Assembly (NCBI GenBank): GCA_902632665.1
Contig: CACPDT010000006.1
Span: 1 to 36,754 of the forward strand
DNA length: 36,754 nt
Source of the DNA: an uncultured Pelagibacteraceae bacterium
GTDB taxonomy: Bacteria > Pseudomonadota > Alphaproteobacteria > Pelagibacterales > Pelagibacteraceae
Direction of reading: 5' to 3'
The position numbers and the translations under genes were made by a program. The first letter of the stretch is position 1. Each line of letters starts with the position of its first letter. The notes below the pieces were generated by a model that saw only the letters and a program-made list of their open reading frames with translations, was not told where the DNA came from and did not search any database. Below are positions 16,326 to 24,205 of this stretch, one piece after another.

Positions 16326-17660
16326 CTATTGTCCATATAAGAGAGTGGGCAGCCAAAGAGCAATCTTAGGGAATATTACAATTAAAATTAATCCTATGAT
16401 TTGTAGAACCATAAATTGCATCATTCCATAATAAATATCTTTTAAATCCCACTCAGGGACAACTCCTTTTAAGAAATAAGCTGATAGAGCTACGGGTGGT
16501 GAAAGCCAGGCGGTTTGTAGATTAACAGCGACTAATATTGCAAACCAAGTTAAATTAAATCCTAGTGCTTCAACTAGAGGTAAAATTATTGGAATAATAA
16601 TCATTACAATAGGAACCCATTCAAGAGGCCAGCCTAATAAGAATATCATAACCATTATCATTGCTAGAATTAAATATTTGTTCATTTCTAAACCTAGTAA
16701 AAACTCAGTTAACAATGTTGGTGTTCCTAATCTTGCAAAAACTGCACCAAAAAAATTAGAAGCAGCAACCAAAACCATTATCAAAGCTGTTATTTCAAGA
16801 GTTTTAACTAAAGCCTCTTGAAGTTTTGGTAAAGTTAATTTTTTATATGCTAAAGATAATAAAAGAGCTCCCATTGCACCACATCCCGCTGCTTCAGTAG
16901 GTGTGGCAAAACCAAATAAAATACTTCCTAGTGCAGCAAAAACCAATGCAGCAGGAGGAACTAATCCAAGAAAAAATTCAATCCATACTTCTTTCATGCT
17001 GGCTGCCCTCATATCTTCAGGTAAAACTGGACCCAGTTTTGGATTTATCATGCACCTAATTGTTGTGTAAGCTGCGTACAAACTTGCAAGAAGAATTCCT
17101 GGCATGATAGCAGCTGCAAATAAGTCTATAACTGGAATCTCCATAATTGGTCCCATTACCACAAGCATGATGCTAGGTGGAATTAATATTCCCAAAGTTC
17201 CACCTGCAGTGATTGTTCCAGCCGCAAGTTTAACGTCATATCCAGATCTATTCATGGATTTTGCAGCCATTATTCCTAAAATTGTAACTGATGCACCAAC
17301 AATACCTGTTGCAGCAGCAAATATTACCGAAACAAATAAAACTGCATAATACAAAGATCCTTTTACTTTTGCTAACATCATCTGAAATGATGAAAACAAT
17401 CTTTCCATTAAACCAGCTTGTTCCATCATAATACCCATAAAGACGAAGAGTGGTACGGCGGCAAGCGTTTGTTCGGTCATCACCATAGAAAATTGGAGTG
17501 TCATCAAATAAAAAACTAATTTTCCAAAACCTAAGTATCCAAAAACAAATCCCAGAAATATTAGTGTAAATGAGATCGGAAATCCGACAAATATTGCAAA
17601 AAGCATTACACCTACAAGGACGAAACCTAAAATTGCTGGATCTATTAGTTCAGCAATCAT
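16326..17660 (-). CDS. dctM: TRAP transporter large permease (DctM)
   Basis: DctM is the ion-translocating membrane component of TRAP importers, driven by Na+ or H+ gradients. The 444-residue product has about 12 membrane spans and family blocks LAAVPLFVFMGIMMEQAGL, GIVGASVTILGIMAA, GTLGILIPPSIMLVV and ATPTEAAGCGAMGALL. It starts four bases before the dctQ stop (ATGA overlap) and is followed by the NCS1 gene. Substrate choice is set by the DctP protein. Very confident on family. Confidence 0.97.
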   Translation of the reverse strand: MIAELIDPAILGFVLVGVMLFAIFVGFPISFTLIFLGFVFGYLGFGKLVFYLMTLQFSMVMTEQTLAAVPLFVFMGIMMEQAGLMERLFSSFQMMLAKVKGSLYYAVLFVSVIFAAATGIVGASVTILGIMAAKSMNRSGYDVKLAAGTITAGGTLGILIPPSIMLVVMGPIMEIPVIDLFAAAIMPGILLASLYAAYTTIRCMINPKLGPVLPEDMRAASMKEVWIEFFLGLVPPAALVFAALGSILFGFATPTEAAGCGAMGALLLSLAYKKLTLPKLQEALVKTLEITALIMVLVAASNFFGAVFARLGTPTLLTEFLLGLEMNKYLILAMIMVMIFLLGWPLEWVPIVMIIIPIILPLVEALGFNLTWFAILVAVNLQTAWLSPPVALSAYFLKGVVPEWDLKDIYYGMMQFMVLQIIGLILIVIFPKIALWLPTLLYGQ

Positions 17661-18277
17661 TTTTTACTTTCTTCTCCTGGCCATTCACCTTTTTTTGCTG
17701 CCCAGTAACTTTTAAATAATTCTGAAACACCTTGGATTAATAAAAATATTATTCCAACTAACAAACATGTTTTAATTGGCCACATGTATGGCATCCAAGT
17801 AGTATCCATGCCCCTCTCACCTCTTTGAATAGATTCTCCAACAAAACCTATTGTCATATAAAGAAAAACAATTAAGCCTGGAAAATAAAATAAAAGATAT
17901 AACCAAAAATCAATAAGACCTTGGTTTTTTGTTTTAAAATTTCTGTATAAAAAATCAGCTCTAATATGTACCCCTCTAGATAGAGCATAACCAGCGCCCA
18001 ACATAAAAAGTGCACCATACAAAAAGCGGCTTATGTCATAAGCCCAAATCGTTGGAGCTAAAAATAATTTTCGTGCAAGCACTTCATAAGTCATTGCAAA
18101 TATAAGTGGCATTAATATCCAACAAACAATACTACCAATCCACTTACTAAATTTATCAATATTTATAATAGATTTTGCCATCCATAACGGCATGTCATCA
18201 GGCATTTTTCCTGAACCACCTCGCCTTTCGGCAATCATTTCATCTGATATATCTAATTTGCTTGGTTCGTCTGCCAT
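17657..18277 (-). CDS. dctQ: TRAP transporter small permease (DctQ)
   Basis: DctQ is the four-span partner of DctM. The 206-residue product has a hydrophilic N-terminus of about 30 residues and four hydrophobic segments with YDISRFLYGALFMLGAGYAL and GVHIRADFLYRN, typical of the family. The length is slightly above the usual 160-190 because of the N- and C-terminal tails (end GEWPGEESKK). A strong terminator-type hairpin lies 18 bases upstream of its ATG, so it should be transcribed at a lower level than dctP. Confidence 0.95.
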   Translation of the reverse strand: MADEPSKLDISDEMIAERRGGSGKMPDDMPLWMAKSIINIDKFSKWIGSIVCWILMPLIFAMTYEVLARKLFLAPTIWAYDISRFLYGALFMLGAGYALSRGVHIRADFLYRNFKTKNQGLIDFWLYLLFYFPGLIVFLYMTIGFVGESIQRGERGMDTTWMPYMWPIKTCLLVGIIFLLIQGVSELFKSYWAAKKGEWPGEESKK

Positions 18278-18294
18278 AAAATTTTAGTTAAAAA

Positions 18295-18326
18295 AATTAG
18301 AGCGGACTTAAAAGTCCGCTCTAATT
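18295..18326 (-). terminator. Intrinsic terminator/attenuator between dctP and dctQ
   Basis: A perfect 14-bp stem with a 4-base loop (aattagagcggact-taaa-agtccgctctaatt). On the minus strand it is followed by a T-run (AATTTTTTTAAC). It lies 20 bases past the dctP stop and just before dctQ, so it should end most transcripts after the binding-protein gene and protect their 3' ends. Confidence 0.9.
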
Positions 18327-18346
18327 AAATTTAGATTAGTTACTGA

Positions 18347-19441
18347 TTACTTTAATGTTGCTGCGTGAGCCATTCCTAGCTTCGCATTAGACATTTGAGC
18401 ACCACTCCAGAAAGGAACAGCAATATCAGCAAAGTTTTTCATTGAATTATAAACTTCATTGAAAAATTTGTTGTCTTTAGCATTCTTATTTAAAGAAGCT
18501 TTTGCTGCAGCCATATATTCTGTGAAATAATCTGAAGGTGTATCTTCTAAAATTACTCCATGTTTAGTAGTTAGCTCTTGTAAAGCTTTACCATTCTCGT
18601 AGATTCTGTAACTTAAAGATTTTGCTAATGATGCATTAGCAGCTACTTCAAGTGACTTCTTCTCATGAGCGCTCATAGCTTTATAAGTTTTTCCAGTAAT
18701 ATAAAAGTCAGCATTTACGACTACTTGGTGTAAACCTTGTAAGTAATAGTGCTTTAATACTTTTTGGAAACCAAATGTTAAGTCTGGTTTTGGACAACAC
18801 CACTCAGCAGCATCGATAGTACCTGCCTCAAGAGCTGGAAGAATATCTCCACCACCCATTGCAACAGATGCTATACCAATATCTTTATAAGTTTGTCCTG
18901 GAATTCCTGGAGGAGTTCTAAACTTATATTTTCTAAAGTCAGCCATATCCTTAATTGGTTTTGGAAACCAACCTAAAGCTTCTGGACCAACTGGTTGAAT
19001 CATAAATCCTTTGATGTCTCTTCCCATTTCTTTCCAAAGTTGGTCGTATAATTCTTTACCACCACCGTATTGGAACCATGAAAGGAATGCGATATTGTCG
19101 ATACCAACTCCACCACCAGCTACTGGAGATCCAAATAGCATAGCAGCAGGATGATCACCTGACCAATAGTGAGTCCATGCGAATCCACAATCAATCAGAC
19201 CTTTATCCACAGCATCAAGAGTTTCCTTAACTCCAACAACAGCGCCCGCAGGTAAAATTTCGAATTTTAACGAACCAGCTGTTAATTCAGTTACTGTATC
19301 AGTAAAGTCCTTTAACATTTTCACTTCATCAGCTTTAGTGTTAAGAACAGTCTGACATTTTAGTGTTTTTGCAGCATTAGCATTAGAAATAAATCCAAGC
19401 ACTAAAACAGATGCAAATAACATTGAAATGATTTTTTTCAT
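18347..19441 (-). CDS. dctP: TRAP transporter substrate-binding protein (DctP, TakP-like)
   Basis: The periplasmic binding protein of the TRAP importer. I set the start at the ATG at 19441 because it is preceded by AAGGGG and opens a clean signal peptide (MKKIISMLFASVLVLGF, cut near SNANA); the 21 upstream in-frame codons do not fit. The mature protein of about 340 residues has FRTPPGIPGQTYKDIGI with the conserved ligand arginine and AGTIDAAEWCCPKPDL, whose Trp-Glu pair matches the cation/ligand site of TakP-type proteins that bind 2-oxo acids with a metal ion. The ligand may be a hydroxy- or oxo-acid; an isethionate-like sulfonate is also possible from the divergent GMC gene. Confidence 0.93.
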   Translation of the reverse strand: MKKIISMLFASVLVLGFISNANAAKTLKCQTVLNTKADEVKMLKDFTDTVTELTAGSLKFEILPAGAVVGVKETLDAVDKGLIDCGFAWTHYWSGDHPAAMLFGSPVAGGGVGIDNIAFLSWFQYGGGKELYDQLWKEMGRDIKGFMIQPVGPEALGWFPKPIKDMADFRKYKFRTPPGIPGQTYKDIGIASVAMGGGDILPALEAGTIDAAEWCCPKPDLTFGFQKVLKHYYLQGLHQVVVNADFYITGKTYKAMSAHEKKSLEVAANASLAKSLSYRIYENGKALQELTTKHGVILEDTPSDYFTEYMAAAKASLNKNAKDNKFFNEVYNSMKNFADIAVPFWSGAQMSNAKLGMAHAATLK

Positions 19442-19572
19442 TATTTTCCCCTTGTTAGTTAAATTTAACAAATGCATACAATCAGAAAAACAAACCTGAC
19501 ACAAGTGACAATTGATTAATATGAGTGTAAAGATGATTTAAAAAGATTTATTAAAAAATTATTCAACTTGTA

Positions 19573-21168
19573 ATGGAAAACTTTGATTTTATAATAATTG
19601 GTGCTGGATCGGCAGGATGTGTTCTAGCAAATAGACTTTCTGAAAATTCTCAAAATAAAGTTTTATTGATCGAGGCTGGGGGTAAAGACAATTATCCGTG
19701 GATACATATTCCTGTTGGATATTTTAAAACAATGCACAATCCATCTGTTGATTGGTGTTACAAAACAGAACCTGATGAAACGATGAATAATCGATCAATT
19801 CGTTATCCAAGAGGAAAAACTCTGGGTGGGAGTTCAGCTATTAACGGTTTATTGTATATTAGAGGACAAAGTAGGGATTATGATGTCTGGCGTCAATTAG
19901 GTAATACTGGTTGGGGTTGGGATGATGTTCTTCCTTATTTTATAAAAGCAGAAAATCAAGAGCGAGGTAAAGATGATTTTCATGGTGTTGGGGGACCACT
20001 TTCTGTTTCTGATCAAAGAATTCAGCTGCCGTTATTAAATGAATTTCAAAATGCTGCTGAAGAATTTGGAATTCCAAAAACAAAAGATTTTAACACTGGC
20101 GACAATCATGGTTGTGGTTATTTTCAAGTTACAGAAAAAGATGGTTTTAGATGTAGCACTGCTGTTGGGTATTTAAATCCTATTAAAAGTAGAAATAATT
20201 TGAAGATAGTTACCAATGCTCATGTAAAGAAAATCAATTTTGAAAACAAAACTGCTAAAAGTGTTGAGTATTGGCAAGAAAATGAACTCAAAAAAGTCTC
20301 AGCAAATAGAGAGGTAATTCTTTCCTCAGGATCTATTGGATCTCCACAGATTTTACAAACTTCTGGAATTGGTAATTCAAAAAAATTAAAAGACTTAGGT
20401 ATTGATATGGTTAACGATTTAAAGGGAGTTGGAGAGAATCTTCAAGATCACCTCATGTTTAGACCAATCTATAAAGTTCATGGATTAAAATCTTTAAATA
20501 AAAAGATTAATAGTTTGTTTGGAAAATTGATGATTGGGCTTGAGTATGTTTTTAATCGTAGTGGTCCTATGACAATGGGTGCTAGCCAAATGTGTATGTT
20601 TGCCAAAAGCGATCCATCTTTAGAATTGCCAGATCTTCAGTGGCATGTACAGCCAATGAGCATGGATACATTAGGTGCAACGAAAAATCATGATTTTCAT
20701 GCATTCACTCCAACTGTCTCTAATATAAGACCAACTAGCAGAGGTCATGTAAATATAACAGATAAAGATTCTAGAATTTATGCAAAAGTAAAACTTAATT
20801 ATCTTTCAACTGATCATGATCGTATAGTTGCAGCAAAAGGTTTGAAATTGACAAGAAAAATTGTCATGGAGTCAGAGACATTTAAGAAATATAAACCAGA
20901 AGAATATAGACCAGGAATAGATATTAATAATGATGAAGATCTAGTAAAAGCTGGTTCAGAATTTACTCAAACTATTTTTCATCCTGTGGGTACTTGTAAA
21001 ATGGGGCAAGATGAAATGGCCGTAGTAGATGAAAAACTTAAGGTGAAAGGTTTAAACAATCTCAGAGTGATTGACGCTTCAATAATGCCAAATATAACTT
21101 CAGGTAACACTAATGCACCTACAATAATGATTGCAGAAAAAGGTGCTGATATGATACTTAGAAGTTAA
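19573..21168 (+). CDS. GMC family FAD-dependent alcohol dehydrogenase (choline dehydrogenase-like)
   Basis: The 531-residue product is a glucose-methanol-choline oxidoreductase. It has the FAD motif IIGAGSAGCVLANRL (about 7-21), signature 1 PRGKTLGGSSAINGLLYIRG (about 79-98), signature 2 SSGSIGSPQILQTSGIG (about 253-269) and the catalytic His/Asn pair in FHPVGTCKMG (H470) and SGNTNAPT (N514). Such enzymes oxidise primary alcohols such as choline; the isethionate dehydrogenase IseJ of other bacteria belongs to the same group. It is divergent from the TRAP operon (131 bases between starts) and overlaps the next gene by one base. xsc lies 6 kb away. The substrate is inferred, not shown. Confidence 0.93.
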   Translation: MENFDFIIIGAGSAGCVLANRLSENSQNKVLLIEAGGKDNYPWIHIPVGYFKTMHNPSVDWCYKTEPDETMNNRSIRYPRGKTLGGSSAINGLLYIRGQSRDYDVWRQLGNTGWGWDDVLPYFIKAENQERGKDDFHGVGGPLSVSDQRIQLPLLNEFQNAAEEFGIPKTKDFNTGDNHGCGYFQVTEKDGFRCSTAVGYLNPIKSRNNLKIVTNAHVKKINFENKTAKSVEYWQENELKKVSANREVILSSGSIGSPQILQTSGIGNSKKLKDLGIDMVNDLKGVGENLQDHLMFRPIYKVHGLKSLNKKINSLFGKLMIGLEYVFNRSGPMTMGASQMCMFAKSDPSLELPDLQWHVQPMSMDTLGATKNHDFHAFTPTVSNIRPTSRGHVNITDKDSRIYAKVKLNYLSTDHDRIVAAKGLKLTRKIVMESETFKKYKPEEYRPGIDINNDEDLVKAGSEFTQTIFHPVGTCKMGQDEMAVVDEKLKVKGLNNLRVIDASIMPNITSGNTNAPTIMIAEKGADMILRS

Positions 21169-21761
21169 TGTTAACTGATTTAATTACTCCAGAACAAATT
21201 ACTATTCTAACACAAATTATTTTAATCGATTTAGTTTTAGCTGGTGACAATGCAATCATCATTGGGATGGTCGCATCAAAATTTCCATTAGAACAAAGAA
21301 AAAAAATTATTTTTTGGGGTATAGGTGGTGCTGTAGTTTTAAGAATAATTTTAACTTTATTGACTGCTTACCTACTACAAGTTACAGGTTTAAGATTAAT
21401 TGGTGGTCTTCTTCTACTTTATATAGTTTACAAATTGTATGTTGATGTTGTGAATGGATCTGATCACGATAGTGATATTAAAGTAGACAATTCAAGTTTT
21501 TTAAAAGCTATTTGGACAATTCTATTAGCTGACTTTACAATGAGTTTGGACAATGTTTTGGGTGTTGCTGGAGCAGCTGGAGATCATTACTATTTACTAA
21601 TTTTTGGACTAGTTTTATCAATTATTTTGATGGCTACTGCTGCAACTTTAATTTCCAATTGGATTAAGAAATATAAGTGGATTGCATGGGCTGGTTTAAT
21701 AGCTATTCTGATTGTTGCTATTGAGTTGATTTACACTGATATTAAAATATTATTTTTATAA
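21168..21761 (+). CDS. TerC/YjbE family integral membrane protein
   Basis: The 197-residue protein has about six to seven hydrophobic segments and the two acidic membrane motifs of the TerC superfamily: DLVLAGDNAIIIGM (about 19-32) and DFTMSLDNVLGVAG (about 121-134). Members of this family export or handle divalent metals, notably manganese in exoenzyme-loading systems. It starts on the last base of the GMC stop codon and ends on the first base of the following SDR, so the three genes are cotranscribed. Role within this operon is unclear. Confidence 0.9.
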   Translation: MLTDLITPEQITILTQIILIDLVLAGDNAIIIGMVASKFPLEQRKKIIFWGIGGAVVLRIILTLLTAYLLQVTGLRLIGGLLLLYIVYKLYVDVVNGSDHDSDIKVDNSSFLKAIWTILLADFTMSLDNVLGVAGAAGDHYYLLIFGLVLSIILMATAATLISNWIKKYKWIAWAGLIAILIVAIELIYTDIKILFL

Positions 21762-22528
21762 TGTTCTTAAAAAATTATAACTTCAAAAATAAAACTGCAA
21801 TCGTAACAGGTGCGGGTAAGGGTATTGGTAGAGCTTGCGCTATAGCTCTAGCAGAGGCAGGAGCAAATTTAATAATTATTAGCAGAACTAGAAGAGATTT
21901 AGATGAAGTTTCAAAGAAAATAAAAAAATTAAAAACAAAGTGTAAATCTTATGTTTGCGACATTACAAATTATAATGATATTAAAGAAATTATTAATAAA
22001 CAAACCAAACTAGATATTCTTATTAATAACGCTGGTAATAATAGACCAGCACATTTTACAAAAGTGAAAACCAAAGATATGGAACATATGGTTAAGATAA
22101 ATACAATAGCCACATTTAATCTTGCTCATCTATGTGCGCTAAAAATGATAAAATCAAAAAATAGAAAAAAAACAGGTGGTGCAATTGTAAACATGTCATC
22201 ACAAATGGGTCATGTTGGTGGACCAATAAGAAGTGTTTATAATATGAATAAATTTGGTTTAGAGGGTTTAACAAAAGGAATGTCAATAGATCTTGCAAAA
22301 TATAACATTAGAGTGAATACTGTTTGCCCAACATTTGTAGTCACACCTATGACAAAGAAGTTTTTAAAAGATAAAAAATTTAAAAGAGACATGTTAAATA
22401 ATATTCCTCTTGGAAGATTTGCTGAATTATCTGAAGTAGCATCTGCCGTGGTATTTCTAGCTTCTGATGCGGCATCAATGATTACAGGTACTTCTTTATT
22501 GGTTGATGGTGGATGGACTGCAAAATAA
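21761..22528 (+). CDS. SDR family oxidoreductase (second copy)
   Basis: The 255-residue product is a classical short-chain dehydrogenase with TGAGKGIGRACA (about 16-27), NNAGNNRP, catalytic serine in MSSQMG and Y-x-x-x-K in VYNMNKFG. VNTVCPTFVVTPMT and the C-terminal GTSLLVDGGW are family hallmarks. IISRTRRDL after the second strand (arginines in place of Asp) suggests NADP use. It overlaps the TerC-like gene by one base and the M23 gene by 16 bases. The substrate is not evident; it may act on the aldehyde or ketone made by the GMC enzyme. Confidence 0.9.
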   Translation: MFLKNYNFKNKTAIVTGAGKGIGRACAIALAEAGANLIIISRTRRDLDEVSKKIKKLKTKCKSYVCDITNYNDIKEIINKQTKLDILINNAGNNRPAHFTKVKTKDMEHMVKINTIATFNLAHLCALKMIKSKNRKKTGGAIVNMSSQMGHVGGPIRSVYNMNKFGLEGLTKGMSIDLAKYNIRVNTVCPTFVVTPMTKKFLKDKKFKRDMLNNIPLGRFAELSEVASAVVFLASDAASMITGTSLLVDGGWTAK

Positions 22529-23316
22529 TATTTAGATTTTTATTTATAATAATTTTTTTTACTACAACTCATCTAAATGCTGTTGAGTTTAAGGGAAAAT
22601 TTTTTCAAGGACATTTCATAGTTGGCTTAACAGACCCATCAGCTAAAATTATTATTGGCAAAAAAGAAGTAAAAGTATCAAAAGAAGGCTATTTTGTTTT
22701 TGGAATTGATAGAGATAGAAAATTTGATTTAACTATAACAAAAATAGTTGACGGAAAAAAAGATAAAATCACTAAAAAAGTTTTAAAAAGAAAATACAAT
22801 ATTCAAAGAATTGATGGTTTAGAAGAAAGTAAAGTTACACCTCCAGAATCTGTTTACAAAAGAATTAAAGATGAAAATAATAAAATTGGCGAAGCAAGAG
22901 CAATTAACTCAGATTTACCATTTTTCAAAAATCAATTTATTATGCCAGTTGAAGGTATCATAAGTGGTGTTTATGGAAGCCAGAGAATTTTAAATGGTAA
23001 ACCTAAATGGCCTCATTATGGAATTGATATTGCTGCTAAACAAGGAACTATGATCAAATCATCTGGATCAGGTATTGTTACAATGGCAGAGGATGATCTT
23101 TATTATACGGGAGGAACAATAATTATGGATCATGGACATGGTATTTCGACTATTTACTCACACCTTGAGAATGTAATGGTATCTGTTGGGGATAGAATAA
23201 ACCAAGGGGATATCATTGGAACTGTTGGTTCAACCGGAAGATCAACTGGCCCCCATCTTGATTTTAGAGTTAACTGGTTTCAGACTAGACTAGACCCTAT
23301 GTCAGTATTAAATTAG
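22513..23316 (+). CDS. M23/LytM family peptidase homologue with HxD in place of HxH
   Basis: The 267-residue product has a short signal peptide (about 4-23, FRFLFIIIFFTTTHLNA) and an N-terminal beta-rich region (25-110). The LytM domain is at about 140-265. The first zinc ligands are seen as H168 and D172 (HYGID), H217 (YSHLE) is the second-shell histidine, and the final motif is GPHLDF: H248 is kept but the usual third ligand histidine is D250. Active M23 enzymes cut peptidoglycan cross-links; the substitution could keep metal through Asp or mark a regulatory homologue. It overlaps the SDR by 16 bases. Confidence 0.9.
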   Translation: MDCKIIFRFLFIIIFFTTTHLNAVEFKGKFFQGHFIVGLTDPSAKIIIGKKEVKVSKEGYFVFGIDRDRKFDLTITKIVDGKKDKITKKVLKRKYNIQRIDGLEESKVTPPESVYKRIKDENNKIGEARAINSDLPFFKNQFIMPVEGIISGVYGSQRILNGKPKWPHYGIDIAAKQGTMIKSSGSGIVTMAEDDLYYTGGTIIMDHGHGISTIYSHLENVMVSVGDRINQGDIIGTVGSTGRSTGPHLDFRVNWFQTRLDPMSVLN

Positions 23317-23348
23317 TATTTTAAATTTAAAATATAAATTTAATTTTT

Positions 23349-24053
23349 ATGGAAGGTAAAACAAAGCATAGAGTTCAAACTTATTCAGAATCTAAAAATT
23401 CTATTTTTTACAGACTCATAAAAAAAATAATATTAGATGCACGTGAAAAATTTTTTAATCATTTCAAAAATTCTACTGAATACAATGATAATCATTCTTT
23501 ATTAGATATTGGAACAACTCCCTCACTTGATAATGAGCAAAATATAATATTAGAAAAGACCAAAAATAACAAAAACATTACGTGTTTATCAGATCAGGAT
23601 TGTAATAATTTGGAAAAAAAATATCCGAATATAAAAAATTTTATTATTGGAAACGGCATAAATACTGACTTTAAAGATATGTCATTTGATATAGTGCATT
23701 CTAACGCAACAATTGAGCATGTTGGTTCATACGAGAATCAAATTTCCTTTGTTAAAGAATCTTGGAGAATCTCAAAAAATTATGTTTTTATACAAACTCC
23801 AAACAGATTTTATCCAATAGATTTTCATACTAACTTACCTCTTATTCACTGGTTACCTAAAAAAATTCATAGGAAAATATTAAGATTTATAGGATTAAAT
23901 TTTTATTCAACAGAGGAAAATTTAAACTTATTATCTGAAAGTAATTTAATAAATATTTGTAAAAAATTAGATATTAAGAACTTTAAAATAATTAAACATA
24001 AGCTTCTTTTTATGACTTCAAATTTAATATTAGTAATAAAAAAATCCTCATAA
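23349..24053 (+). CDS. Class I SAM-dependent methyltransferase-like protein
   Basis: The 234-residue product has the type 11 methyltransferase pattern: LLDIGTTPS in place of motif I (about 50-58), MSFDIVHSNATIEHVGSYEN as motifs around strand 4 (about 112-131) and YVFIQTPNRFYPIDFHT after it. The C-terminal third is lysine- and asparagine-rich and may contact the membrane or a glycan precursor. FYPIDFHTNLPLIHWLP occurs in methyltransferases that lie in polysaccharide or lipid loci. Motif I lacks the usual second and third glycines, so SAM binding is likely but not certain. Gap of 32 bases to the M23 gene. Confidence 0.75.
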   Translation: MEGKTKHRVQTYSESKNSIFYRLIKKIILDAREKFFNHFKNSTEYNDNHSLLDIGTTPSLDNEQNIILEKTKNNKNITCLSDQDCNNLEKKYPNIKNFIIGNGINTDFKDMSFDIVHSNATIEHVGSYENQISFVKESWRISKNYVFIQTPNRFYPIDFHTNLPLIHWLPKKIHRKILRFIGLNFYSTEENLNLLSESNLINICKKLDIKNFKIIKHKLLFMTSNLILVIKKSS

Positions 24054-24057
24054 ATTT

Positions 24058-24177
24058 ATGCAAACATTAATTCTATTAGCTTTAGTTATTGTCATTGGAT
24101 GGATATTATTCAGACCATTTACAAAAAAAGAACTTGAAAAATATAATGATAAAGACTGGCCTGATATGAATTTATAA
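24058..24177 (+). CDS. 39-residue single-membrane-span microprotein, copy 2
   Basis: A 39-codon gene starts 4 bases after the methyltransferase stop. Residues 3-18 form one membrane span (TLILLALVIVIGWILF), followed by RPFTKKELEKYNDKDWPDM. It is the same length as the product at 4021-4140 and shares the positions R19, P20, K23, K24, E25, N30 and K32, an aromatic at 29 and a Trp at 34/35; I count 13 identical residues in an ungapped alignment. This is the best evidence that it is translated. No named family recognised; a small membrane-anchored adaptor or regulator is possible. Confidence 0.65.
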   Translation: MQTLILLALVIVIGWILFRPFTKKELEKYNDKDWPDMNL

Positions 24178-24204
24178 TGGGGAACCTGGCAACAGAACTC
24201 CCAG
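24178..24204. other. GC-rich imperfect hairpin between convergent genes
   Basis: The stretch tggggaacctggcaacagaa followed by ctccca is notably GC-rich for this window. On the minus strand GGGA/TCCC and TCTG/CAGG stems can form around a TTGC loop with a small internal loop. It lacks a T-run on either side, so it is not a standard intrinsic terminator. Confidence 0.35.
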
Positions 24205-24205
24205 A

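Noticed and set aside
19442..19504. 21-residue N-terminal extension of DctP
   Set aside because: The internal ATG at 19441 has a good ribosome site and opens a proper signal peptide.
24178..24204. tRNA or tmRNA fragment
   Set aside because: No T-loop sequence or acceptor stem; only a short GC-rich hairpin.
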